This document shows, piece after piece, positions 15,401 to 22,957 of a stretch of DNA of 64,000 nt. Within the stretch, counting starts at the first letter, position 1, and every line of letters begins with the position of its first letter. The stretch covers positions 1 through 64,000 of the forward strand of contig CAYZXT010000001.1 in NCBI GenBank assembly GCA_964482515.1, read 5' to 3'. The position numbers were made by a program, and so were the translations under genes. Under the pieces are notes generated by a model. The model saw only the letters and a list, made by a program, of their open reading frames with translations, made no database searches and had not been told where the DNA came from. This DNA is from CAYZXT01 sp964482515. GTDB lineage: Bacteria > Elusimicrobiota > Elusimicrobia > FEN-1173.

Positions 15401-17765
15401 CGGACAGACCTTCGCGTCCTCCGTTTTCCATTTGGCGTTGAACCAGTTCAACAGCGCGCCTTCCGTGTTCAGCCTCCAGGCCCCGGCCGACGGATCGGAC
15501 GTCGCCGTTGCGCAGCCGACGCTGATCTGGACGTCGGCGTTGGACCCGGACCCGGGCGACAGCCTCACTTACCGCGTGGAATATTCCTCGTCGGAAATTT
15601 TCGACGTTTTCACGGCCAGCGCGGGATTGACTTCGCCGCAATTCAAGTTCTCGGCGCCGCTGACGGAAAACGGCACCTATTATTGGAGGGCCTTCGCGGT
15701 TGACCTTGCCACCGAGACGCTGGGCGTGCCCGCCACCTTCCACTTCCGCGTGGACGCCGTGGATTCCCCGCCGACCGCGTTCTCCCTCATCGCGCCCGCC
15801 GACGGCCTGCGCCTGACCACCACGACGGTGGATTTCTCCTGGGGCATGTCGACGGATCCCGATCCGGGCGACAGCGTGACATACGCGCTCGTTTATTCCT
15901 TCCTGCAGAATTTCGCGTCCAGCACCACGGTCACCGGCCTCGCCTCGCCGGCCTACAGCACGACCACCCTCGACAACGTGGCGGTCTACTGGTTCGCCGA
16001 GGCACAGGGAAACAGCGGCGCGAAACAGCGGAGCAACGAGCCCCAGAACGTGTTCACCATCGACCTGGCCAAGGAGCTGCCGTCCAGCTTCACGCTGCTG
16101 ACGCCCACGGGCAGCGCGATCGTTCCCGTGCTGAAGCCGCTCTTCGCCTGGACGGCTGCCATCGACCCGGACCCGCTGGACAGCGTGCAGTATTCCTTCG
16201 AGTTGTCCGACCGGGCGGATTTCCTCGGCGTCCAGGGGATTCCGCTGACGAACACGTCCTATCAGGTCACGAACGATCTCTTGGACCAGACGACCTATTA
16301 CTGGCGCGTGCGGGCCGGCGGTTACCGCGGCGCTCCCCTGGTCCTGCAGGACCCGTCGGAGATCATCGTCGGCACGGGCGTGTTCGTGGTGTCCGTGGTC
16401 AATTCGCCGCCGCAGACCTTCGCCTTGCGCCAGCCGGCGGACGGTTCCTCGGTGACCACGGTCAGGCCGACCTTCGTCTGGGACGCGGCCCAGGACGTGG
16501 ACCTCAGCGACGTCGTGTCTTACACGGTGGTGTATTCCACGATGGCGGACCTCTCCGGAGGACAGTCCGTCGCCGGATTGTCCAATCCGAATTACGCGGC
16601 GGCGTCGCCGCTGCTGGAAGACCACACCTATTACTGGAAGGTGGTCGCGCAGGACATCGACGGCGCTTCGACCGACAGCGCACAAGTTTTCAGCTTTAAG
16701 GTCCCGGTCTTGACGCGGCCGAAAGCGCCGGCCAGCGTCCGGGGAAGTTTGTCGTCGGACCGGACGGCCTACATGCTTCAATGGAGCGCGGTCGAAGCCA
16801 ACATGGACGGCAGCGCCATAACGGACTTGGGCGGTTACCGCGTCTACCGCGCGCTCTCGCCGTCCACCATCGGCGATTCGGCTTTCCTCGCCCAGCTTTC
16901 TTCGGACGAGTTGACCTATATCGATCCTTCCGTCGGCGGCGGGGAATATTTCTACGCGGTACGGGCGGTGGACACCGGGGGGAACGAGAGCGGCAACTCT
17001 TTGCTGGTGCAGGCGAAGGCAGACCCGGTCTACGTGGCCGTGTCCGAGGACAAGGGCGGCGAGGTGGAGATCGCGTTCCCGGCCAGCGACGAACTGCAGA
17101 AGGAAACCAACGGGCGCGGGGAAGACCTGCTGGTCCTGATGACGCGGAAGGCGGACCAGGAAACGGGCAACGTCCTACGGTGCTACGAATTGGAGACGCG
17201 CTCGCTCCCGTCGGAGAAAAAGCTTTCGGGGTTCCTCTTCAAAAATCCCATCAAGCTTTCCTTCGCGGTGAACCCGCCCGCCGCTTCGTCTCCGGACGCG
17301 CGGCCCGCTTTGGCGACCGCGCCGGAACTGCCACCCGAGCAGATGAGCGTCTATTGGTTCAACGGCGTGGAGTTCGTCAAGTTCGGCGGTCTCTACGATT
17401 CCAGCAAGAGCGTCATCTCGCTGTTCACGCAGCGCGCCGGCGTGTATCAGCTGCGGAAAGCCCTGCAGGCGAACTCCTTCGAGATCGTGCAGACGTGGCC
17501 GAAGAAGATATTCACGCCGAACGGCGACGGCATCAACGACGAGATGAACTTCCTTTACAACAACCCGAAGGAAGTGCCCGTGTCCGGAGAGATCTTCACC
17601 CTGAAGAGCGCCAAGGTGGCGACGCTGAGCCCCGGCAAGGACGGCAGCTCCCTATTGTGGAACGGGAAAGACGACGACGGCCAGGACGTTCCCAAGGGCG
17701 TGTACGTTTATCAGATCAAGGCTGACGGAAAAACCTACAACGGCACCGTGGTGGTGGCGCGATGA
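12474..17765 (+). CDS. Large exported fibronectin-III/Ig-like repeat protein with FlgD-like C-terminus
   Basis: 1763 residues. A signal peptide (about 1-38) contains a hydrophobic core IVALTGMAFI. Residues 42-880 hold fibronectin type III repeats, several starting with PPAAV-DL and containing APGDDG and YYFAVKAADE. Residues 886-1420 hold five copies, about 105 residues apart, of a second module beginning FSLLAPADG or close variants (nt 15132, 15459, 15768, 16078, 16407), rich in TYYWRV. Another FN3 unit follows near 1420. The last 85 residues are a FlgD-like Ig domain (FTPNGDGINDEMNF, then WNGKDDDGQDVPKGVYVYQIK), common on secreted surface proteins. The next gene, a barrel protein, overlaps by ATGA and may export or anchor it. 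Adhesin or surface-layer roles are plausible; no catalytic domain is seen. Confidence 0.88.
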   Translation: MKNRRTSSRFPFARRSAPFWAIVALTGMAFIQRPAALRAEIIPPAAVTDLAAAPGENPGEISLSWHAPGNNGSIGPLLAGSSYFIQFATYSIQWSTANAQVLIGTDTVNPGDFQTSLLTGLIPGGTYFVYIWTSDDWSPPNLSLISNGATTYSFSIPPSVPSGFASSSGAALVDLSWSPNGEGNMDRYEIYYSSWSASADDYLIGILHPGTTHQHPGLINGNTYYYKIRAVSSSGYSNFTPAITAIPDVIVGVPVISTFTAVLSTDTIVWAWDLAANADGYRVFQSSSGQQLSADLGPAATYFVESGLPANSSHTVYVQAFSGQLTQNSATTGYYTLSDVPSSISSPSQSTSTIDLSWAPAGVSPTTRYDVERSTSGNGDWTLIAPLILATTAQDSGLGEFTTYYYRIFSYNGDGVKSASSTVFGAMTVDVPPAAISNLTASPGAADGSVQLVWTAPGDDGNSGNASSYVVKYATFDVTAANFDDASVITFNQTWVPKAPGLTEGVGPVLEVTGLYAGTTYYFAVKAADEAGERGSWSTAGVNSQRSAPAHDAVPPAPTGLGGTPGDHSVMLTWTPIAGLPDLDSYRIYRSSSPPYDAFELAGSTPSSFAVFTDTGLANQTTYVYKITAVDQGDAGDFFSIPFESVFSSTVSAATLDREPPAAVMDLSLSSGAVEGELLLSWSAPGDDAGILNVAGGRFRVDYSTDAVYVFSTSTYKVDVATSQTQGEIQSYVLTGLSGGATYFVRLWTWDEASNSAGLSNAATGWAQVDVTSPSAVGDLTAQGSWRRVTLRWSAPGDDGPAGALNGSFSVRYSTDGPITDEASFSTAPFQVSVATSVPAGAALAHTVTGLANGVNYYFAVRGEDERGNAGPVTALSAAQAPAVNTPPNAFSLLAPADGAATINPSPTFNWNPTTDADAVYGDTFTYVLEYSTVPAFDVGVATFPGIAAAFVNISPSVLAEDVTTYWRVRAVDADGGQTFASSVFHLALNQFNSAPSVFSLQAPADGSDVAVAQPTLIWTSALDPDPGDSLTYRVEYSSSEIFDVFTASAGLTSPQFKFSAPLTENGTYYWRAFAVDLATETLGVPATFHFRVDAVDSPPTAFSLIAPADGLRLTTTTVDFSWGMSTDPDPGDSVTYALVYSFLQNFASSTTVTGLASPAYSTTTLDNVAVYWFAEAQGNSGAKQRSNEPQNVFTIDLAKELPSSFTLLTPTGSAIVPVLKPLFAWTAAIDPDPLDSVQYSFELSDRADFLGVQGIPLTNTSYQVTNDLLDQTTYYWRVRAGGYRGAPLVLQDPSEIIVGTGVFVVSVVNSPPQTFALRQPADGSSVTTVRPTFVWDAAQDVDLSDVVSYTVVYSTMADLSGGQSVAGLSNPNYAAASPLLEDHTYYWKVVAQDIDGASTDSAQVFSFKVPVLTRPKAPASVRGSLSSDRTAYMLQWSAVEANMDGSAITDLGGYRVYRALSPSTIGDSAFLAQLSSDELTYIDPSVGGGEYFYAVRAVDTGGNESGNSLLVQAKADPVYVAVSEDKGGEVEIAFPASDELQKETNGRGEDLLVLMTRKADQETGNVLRCYELETRSLPSEKKLSGFLFKNPIKLSFAVNPPAASSPDARPALATAPELPPEQMSVYWFNGVEFVKFGGLYDSSKSVISLFTQRAGVYQLRKALQANSFEIVQTWPKKIFTPNGDGINDEMNFLYNNPKEVPVSGEIFTLKSAKVATLSPGKDGSSLLWNGKDDDGQDVPKGVYVYQIKADGKTYNGTVVVAR

Positions 17766-19519
17766 GAATCCTCCGGCCGGTCGCCATCGCGCTTTTGGTT
17801 TTCGCCGCGGCGCGTCCGCTGTTCGCCGACTTCGACGACCTGGGCATGGGCGCCCGCGCCATGGGCATGGGCGACGCCTTCACCGGGCTGGCGGACGATA
17901 ACCGCGCCATCTACTACAATCCCGCGGGTTTGGCTTGGCAGCGTCAGGCGCAGCTGGGCGCGGACTATTCGCGGATCCAGATCGGGCTGGACGACAAAAG
18001 CGAAATATCCCTGGGCTTCGTGTCCTATTCCCATCCCCTCTTCAAGTTTCAGCCGAAGGAAACGCCGGCCGACGACGTGTCGACCTCCACGGTAACGGCC
18101 GCCGCAAAAATCCCGGAAACGCGCGTCCTGATCGTGGAGGGAAAACCGGTCCCCGTCACGACGCCGCCCGCCGCGGTCGACGTTTCCTCGTCGCCGTACC
18201 GTCCGTCCAAGCCGCTCATGCCGCAATACGGGACCCTGGGCGTGGCGGTGCGGAACTTCGGCCTGGCCGGCGCCTATCAGGAAAACAGCTATTACTTTTC
18301 TTACGCGCGCAGCGTGATGCGCCGCTGGAGCTGGGGCGCCAACATAAAGTTCCTGCAGGAGAAATACGTCCAGGACGCCTACACGAAGATCGATCCCGTG
18401 TTCGCGGCGAAGAGCGGCCTCAGCGCCCTGAGCGGCGACCTCGGCGTGCTGTGGAATTACCGCGCGCGGTTCTTCTGGGGCGCGTCGATCTTGGATTTCA
18501 ACCGTCCGGACGTGGGGCTGAAACAGTCGGAACGGCTGCCCGCCACTTTCAAAACCGGCCTGGGCTACAAGGATGCGCGGACGGCCGTGGCGGTGGACGT
18601 GACGTCCCGCGGCGGGGGTAAGCGGTTGGGCGGCGGCCTGGAGCGTTGGCTGGGGCGCGGAAGGACAGCGCTTCGCGCCGGGTTGGACCTGGGCGAAGGG
18701 GCGGAGTTCAACACGGCCCTCGGATTTTCCTTCCGCGTGTCCGTGTTTCAGATCGACTACGGGTTCCAGTTCCCGCTGACCGGCGTCAGCGGTACCGCCG
18801 GCACCCACCGGCTCTCATTCGTTTACCGCCTGGGTCGCCCGCCGAAGGACGAGGTGGAGGCCGGTAGTTTGGAATCTTCCTACTACGATTTGCAGGATGA
18901 AAAAACGGCCCTGGAGAAAAAATTGAGGGCGGTGGAGCAGGAGCGCGACCACCTGGAAGACGTGCTGGTGGAGGAAGCGACGCAGCACATCCGCGAGCGT
19001 ATTTCCTTCTCCATTCAGGACGGCAAGCGCCAAGCCGGCGTCGCGACGCAGACCCACATCATCCGGAGCGGCGACACTCTGATGGCGCTGGCCTACTACT
19101 ATTACCGGGACTCGTCCCGCTGGAAGGAAATCTACGACGCCAACAGGGACAAGGTCGGACGCGGCGGACGATTGAAGCCCGGGAACTTCCTGGTCATTCC
19201 CGGGAAGACGGTCCATCAGGCCGCGCCGCCCCCGGTGCCCGATACCGGCGGCGCGAAGCCGGTTCCATCGGATGGAACGGACGTTTCAACGGAGACCGTC
19301 AAACCGAAACCGCCCAAACCGGCCCCGAAGCCCGCCAAGCCGAAGCCCGCGCTGGAGCCGGTGCAGCGCTTCCACACCGTGAAGTCCGGAGACACTCTGG
19401 AAAGCATCGCCCAGCAGCATTACGGGGACTCAAAACGCTGGGTCGAAATCTATAGGGCCAACAAGAACAAGGTGACCCGCGGAGCCGTAGAAGCCGGCCA
19501 AGTGCTGGTGATTCCATAA
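17762..19519 (+). CDS. PorV/UPF0164-type outer-membrane barrel with coiled coil and two LysM domains
   Basis: 585 residues. A signal peptide covers 1-20. Residues 21-360 look like the PorV/FadL-like barrel family: the N-terminal GMGARAMGMGDAFTGLADD followed by YYNPAGLAW is diagnostic, and alternating beta strands follow. Residues 365-410 form a charged coiled coil. LysM domain 1 is at about 428-478 (HIIRSGDTLMALAYYYY). A Pro/Lys-rich linker follows, and LysM 2 is at about 537-585 (FHTVKSGDTLESIAQQHYGD). LysM binds peptidoglycan, so this protein probably ties an outer-membrane barrel to the wall. The start overlaps the fibronectin-protein stop (ATGA), strongly suggesting the two act together, for example in its export or anchoring. 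Confidence 0.87.
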   Translation: MRILRPVAIALLVFAAARPLFADFDDLGMGARAMGMGDAFTGLADDNRAIYYNPAGLAWQRQAQLGADYSRIQIGLDDKSEISLGFVSYSHPLFKFQPKETPADDVSTSTVTAAAKIPETRVLIVEGKPVPVTTPPAAVDVSSSPYRPSKPLMPQYGTLGVAVRNFGLAGAYQENSYYFSYARSVMRRWSWGANIKFLQEKYVQDAYTKIDPVFAAKSGLSALSGDLGVLWNYRARFFWGASILDFNRPDVGLKQSERLPATFKTGLGYKDARTAVAVDVTSRGGGKRLGGGLERWLGRGRTALRAGLDLGEGAEFNTALGFSFRVSVFQIDYGFQFPLTGVSGTAGTHRLSFVYRLGRPPKDEVEAGSLESSYYDLQDEKTALEKKLRAVEQERDHLEDVLVEEATQHIRERISFSIQDGKRQAGVATQTHIIRSGDTLMALAYYYYRDSSRWKEIYDANRDKVGRGGRLKPGNFLVIPGKTVHQAAPPPVPDTGGAKPVPSDGTDVSTETVKPKPPKPAPKPAKPKPALEPVQRFHTVKSGDTLESIAQQHYGDSKRWVEIYRANKNKVTRGAVEAGQVLVIP

Positions 19520-19531
19520 CAGGAGAAGACC

Positions 19532-20950
19532 ATGAATAATTGGGACGAAGTCAAAAACAAGATCCATAACCTGGAAAAAGACCCGTTCATGAGCCAGGAC
19601 ATGCTCCGCACCCTGGACACGATTTCCATCGCCGACTATTGGCGCCGCCGCTTCGAGGAGGAGCACGCCCTCGGGGAGCGCCGCGCCGCGGCCAAGGACG
19701 AGGAACTGGGACAGCTGAAAGCACGCCTCGAGAAGCAGGGGATGGAGCTGCAGCTGGCGCAGTCGCAGTTGTCCGCGGCCAAGACGCAGCTGGAGGACCG
19801 CGACCGGTATTGGCAGGAGAAGCACCGCTTCCTTGAGCTCGAGAGCCGCGGCCTGCGCGACCGCATGGATTGGGAGATCCGCACCCGCGTCCTGGAGGAG
19901 CAGAACCGCTTCCTGCAGGAACGGGTGCCAAGGAAACAGTCCGAAGCGGATGAGGACGCCGCATCGCGGAAAAAAATCCTGGAGCTGGAGACATCCAAGA
20001 CGCAGCTCGAACGCGAAACCCAGGAGCTGCGCGCGAAGAACGTCATCCTCATGGAGGAAAAAGCCAAGTGGGAGCAGGAGCGTCCCCCTCTTCGCGACGC
20101 CGCGGCCGAGGCGGAAAAGCTCCGCAAAGCGAAGGGCGTCCTGGAGGCCCAGATGCAGGTCCTCGAGTCCACCATGTCGGAGCTCCGGCGCCAGGAAAAG
20201 CAGTCCGCCGAAAAATTCGCGCCCCTCGCCGACAAATACGAAAAAATATCCAAGCGCCTGGAGCAGAGCGAAAAAGAACACCTCCTGCTGATGGAGGACA
20301 TCGGCCGAGGGTTCGCCCACCGCGTGCGGAACTTCCTCGGCATCATGAGCGGCACCCTGCAGCTCTGCCTGAGCACCCATAAGATGAACGACGACCTGCA
20401 AAAACAGATTGGTGTGGCGGAGCAGAACTCCCAGGAAATCCTCAAGGCCATCGAGGAGTTCCTGTCCATGGTGCGGATCCCGCCCATGACGATGGAGACC
20501 TTCGATCTGAACGAGTTCATGTCGCGCTCCATAGCGGCGAAGGAGGAAACGGTCCAGGCGGCCAACGTCAACGTCCATTGGAAAAAGTCCGAGGTCCCGG
20601 CGATGGTGTCGGCGGACGCGAAGCTGCTCGACGAGGCGGTCTCAGCCGCCTTGAGCAACGCGCTGGAGGCCATGCCCGAAGGCGGAAAACTGACGGTGGA
20701 GACCGACGTGCTTCCCGCGGGGGGCGTCGTCCGGCTGATACTGCAGGACTCCGGCGTGGGGGTGAACGGCAACCATTTGCGGAAGATCTTCCAGCCCTAC
20801 TTCACGACGAAGAAAGGACACAAGGGACTGGGCCTGTCCGTGCTCCGCCGAATCATGGAGCTGCACCACGGCGGCGTGGAGCTCGCGAGCTTTCCGGGCG
20901 AGGGCACGAAGGCCATCCTGACGTTCCCGTTGGCTGAACAGAGGCCGTAA
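19532..20950 (+). CDS. Soluble coiled-coil sensor histidine kinase
   Basis: 472 residues with no membrane segment. Residues 30-255 are almost continuous coiled coil (heptads rich in E, K, L and Q). The dimerisation/phosphoacceptor helix holds H263 in GRGFAHRVRNFLGIMSG. The HATPase domain has the N box LSNALEAMPEGG, the G1 box DSGVGV, the F box IFQPYFTTK and the G2 box GLGLSVLRRIMELHHGG. Start 19532 has AGGAGAAG upstream. It probably reads a cytoplasmic cue through the coiled coil rather than an external ligand. Possible partners are the receiver proteins at 11850 and 21008; the latter lacks the usual phospho-acceptor Asp. Confidence 0.93.
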   Translation: MNNWDEVKNKIHNLEKDPFMSQDMLRTLDTISIADYWRRRFEEEHALGERRAAAKDEELGQLKARLEKQGMELQLAQSQLSAAKTQLEDRDRYWQEKHRFLELESRGLRDRMDWEIRTRVLEEQNRFLQERVPRKQSEADEDAASRKKILELETSKTQLERETQELRAKNVILMEEKAKWEQERPPLRDAAAEAEKLRKAKGVLEAQMQVLESTMSELRRQEKQSAEKFAPLADKYEKISKRLEQSEKEHLLLMEDIGRGFAHRVRNFLGIMSGTLQLCLSTHKMNDDLQKQIGVAEQNSQEILKAIEEFLSMVRIPPMTMETFDLNEFMSRSIAAKEETVQAANVNVHWKKSEVPAMVSADAKLLDEAVSAALSNALEAMPEGGKLTVETDVLPAGGVVRLILQDSGVGVNGNHLRKIFQPYFTTKKGHKGLGLSVLRRIMELHHGGVELASFPGEGTKAILTFPLAEQRP

Positions 20951-21007
20951 GTTTTTGAAATTCGAGGAGACGACCGGCGTCCATCTTTCACAAAGTGAGA
21001 AAACGCC

Positions 21008-22228
21008 ATGAATAAAGAAAAAGTGCTTGTCTGCGACGACGATCCCGGCATGCGCCGGCTGCTCGCCGATGTGCTGAAGGCCGAGGGGTATCGCGTGTTG
21101 GAGGCCGAGGACGGGACGCGCGCGCTGGAACTGGTCCGCTCGGAAAATCCCCAGCTCCTCCTGGCGGAGATCCGGTTGCCGGACATGGACGGGCTGGAAG
21201 TGCTGGCCGAGGCCAAAAAGGCCGCGTCCTTGATGCCCGTGATTTTCCTGTCCGGGTTCGCCGACGTGGAGTCCGCCGTTTCCGCGATCAAGCAGGGGGC
21301 ATTCGATTACTTGACGAAACCCTTCCGCCTGGAGGATCTGCGCAAGACGGTCCGGAAGGCGCTGGGGGAACGGGTCCAGTCGAGGGAAGGTCTTTTGGAG
21401 CGGCGGGAGACGACCGTTCCTTTCATGGCGGAGGCCGCCGCCGCGCCGGGGAAGAAAAAATCCCACGCTTCGCGCATCGCCCTGGGGTTGATGACCGTCG
21501 CCGTGCTGATCGCGGCCGCCGGCGCGGGAGCTTTGATCATGCGCCCGCGGTTCACACCGCCGCTTCCGGACCGGCAGTTCGCCGTGCCCTATTCCAACGC
21601 CACTGCCCTGTGCGTCGGAGCCAACGGCACGTTATGGGCCGCGGACTGGGTGACTTCCAGCCTGTACCATCACAACCTGGACAATAAACTGTCCGTGGCC
21701 CGGGCCTATCCGTTGCCGGGCGGCCATCCCACGGGCGTCGCCTGGGACGGGCTGAACCTCTGGACCAGCAATGCCTGGGAGCGAAAAATCTACAAGCATA
21801 AGATGGACGACGACTTGACCGTGCTGGCCGAGTACCCCAGCCCGGGGCCAGAGCCCGCGGGGTTATTCTGGGACGGGACCACGCTCTGGGTGGCCGATTG
21901 CAAGGAAGCGAAGTTCTACCGCATGAAGGTCTCCTCCCAGGGACTGACCGTGATGAACGCTTACGACAGCCCGGGTTCCAAGCCGGTGGCCATCTGCGTC
22001 ACGGAGGACGATTTCTGGAGCGCCGACGCGCGCACCAACCGTCTCTACCGCCATTCGAAGGACGATCCCGCCAACATCAAGGAAATGTTCGTCGCCGATC
22101 CCTATCAGGACAAGAAGATCATCTTGTCGGGCCTGGCCTGGGACGGCGATTCCTTCTGGACCGCCGCCGATGAACATTCCCTGATCCATCACCACCAGCC
22201 GAGAAACCTGCTGAAGATAAATTACTGA
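21008..22228 (+). CDS. Pseudo-receiver fused through a membrane helix to a beta-propeller
   Basis: 406 residues. Residues 1-125 are a receiver domain with acidic residues D10-D12, Ser in IFLSGFAD and K104 in YLTKPF. The phospho-acceptor position is Glu: E54 in LLLAEIRLPDMDG, where Asp is expected. Residues 125-158 are a linker ending KKKSHASR. Residues 159-181 are a single hydrophobic helix (LGLMTVAVLIAAAGAGALIM). The positive flank puts the receiver inside and the C-terminus outside. Residues 190-406 contain about five repeats of 43 residues with the pattern GxxWDGxxLWxAD, a beta-propeller of the NHL/SMP-30 type. Asp-to-Glu often mimics the phosphorylated state, so the receiver may be locked or unresponsive. 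It follows the kinase by 57 bases. Confidence 0.88.
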   Translation: MNKEKVLVCDDDPGMRRLLADVLKAEGYRVLEAEDGTRALELVRSENPQLLLAEIRLPDMDGLEVLAEAKKAASLMPVIFLSGFADVESAVSAIKQGAFDYLTKPFRLEDLRKTVRKALGERVQSREGLLERRETTVPFMAEAAAAPGKKKSHASRIALGLMTVAVLIAAAGAGALIMRPRFTPPLPDRQFAVPYSNATALCVGANGTLWAADWVTSSLYHHNLDNKLSVARAYPLPGGHPTGVAWDGLNLWTSNAWERKIYKHKMDDDLTVLAEYPSPGPEPAGLFWDGTTLWVADCKEAKFYRMKVSSQGLTVMNAYDSPGSKPVAICVTEDDFWSADARTNRLYRHSKDDPANIKEMFVADPYQDKKIILSGLAWDGDSFWTAADEHSLIHHHQPRNLLKINY

Positions 22229-22230
22229 CC

Positions 22231-22290
22231 GCGCCATAAAAGTCATGCTGTCATTGCGAGGAACGCTTTGTTCACTCGCGATGGCGCCAT
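22231..22290 (+). repeat. Possible degenerate interspersed repeat
   Basis: The segment starts GCGCCAT (22231-22237) and ends with ATGGCGC within the palindrome ATGGCGCCAT (22281-22290). Between them is GTCATTGCGAGGAACGC, which resembles a widespread bacterial intergenic repeat. It differs from the repeats at 25319, 40741 and 55241. Only one copy is visible here, so this is tentative. Confidence 0.35.
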
Positions 22291-22318
22291 TTATCCTAAT
22301 TCCGCCTAAAAATCTATT

Positions 22319-22327
22319 TGCTACCAT
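22319..22327 (+). promoter_or_regulatory. Extended -10 promoter of the redoxin gene
   Basis: TGCTACCAT is a weak extended -10. Transcription from about 22334 would leave out the ATG at 22328. It therefore supports the start at 22367, which has GGGAGGG upstream. Confidence 0.4.
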
Positions 22328-22366
22328 ATGCCTGAAGCAGGGAAGGCTGTTTTATCGGGAGGGAAC

Positions 22367-22957
22367 ATGTCGTTGACGGAATCCACGATGTTGAAATTGG
22401 GCACGGCCGCGCCGGATTTTCATTTGCTGGACGTCGCTTCGGGCCGCACGGTGTCGCTGAGTAATTTCGCCGAGAAGAAAGCTCTGTTGGTGATGTTCAT
22501 CTGCCGGCATTGCCCATACGTCCAACACGTCAAGAAGGAACTGGCGCGTTTGGGGAAGGACTACGTCGCCAGGAACGTCGGCATCGTCGCCATCAGCGCC
22601 AACGATGCGCGGAAATACCCCGACGACGCGCCGGAGAACCTGGCGGCTTTCGCGCGGGAAGAAAATTTCAATTTCCCGATGTGTTACGATGAGTCGCAGG
22701 AAACGGCGCGGGCTTACACCGCGGCCTGCACGCCGGATTTCTTTCTCTTCGACGATCAGCATAAGCTCGTCTACCGCGGCCAGCTCGACGACAGCCGTCC
22801 GGAGAGCGGCAGGCCCGTCACCGGGAAAGACCTTCGCGCCGCCATCGACGCCGTCCTGGAGGGAAAACCCGTCAACAAAAAGCAGCGCCCCAGCGCCGGC
22901 TGCAACATCAAATGGAAGCCCGGCAAGGAACCGTCGTATTTCGCCGCCCGCCGTTAA
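22367..22957 (+). CDS. Thioredoxin-family redoxin (peroxiredoxin-like 1 type)
   Basis: 196 residues. The fold is redoxin/AhpC-TSA: APDFHLLDVASGRTVSLSNF, then the redox motif CRHCPYVQHVKKELARL (CxxC with internal RH), then the cis-Pro region TPDFFLFDDQHKLVYRGQLDD. This arrangement is typical of the PRX-like 1 group of thioredoxin proteins; the exact reductant and substrate are unknown. The C-terminal tail has the family's SAGCNIKWKPG segment. There is no signal peptide, so it is cytoplasmic. The start at 22367 is preferred to the ATG at 22328 because of its ribosome-binding site and the nearby promoter. Confidence 0.88.
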   Translation: MSLTESTMLKLGTAAPDFHLLDVASGRTVSLSNFAEKKALLVMFICRHCPYVQHVKKELARLGKDYVARNVGIVAISANDARKYPDDAPENLAAFAREENFNFPMCYDESQETARAYTAACTPDFFLFDDQHKLVYRGQLDDSRPESGRPVTGKDLRAAIDAVLEGKPVNKKQRPSAGCNIKWKPGKEPSYFAARR

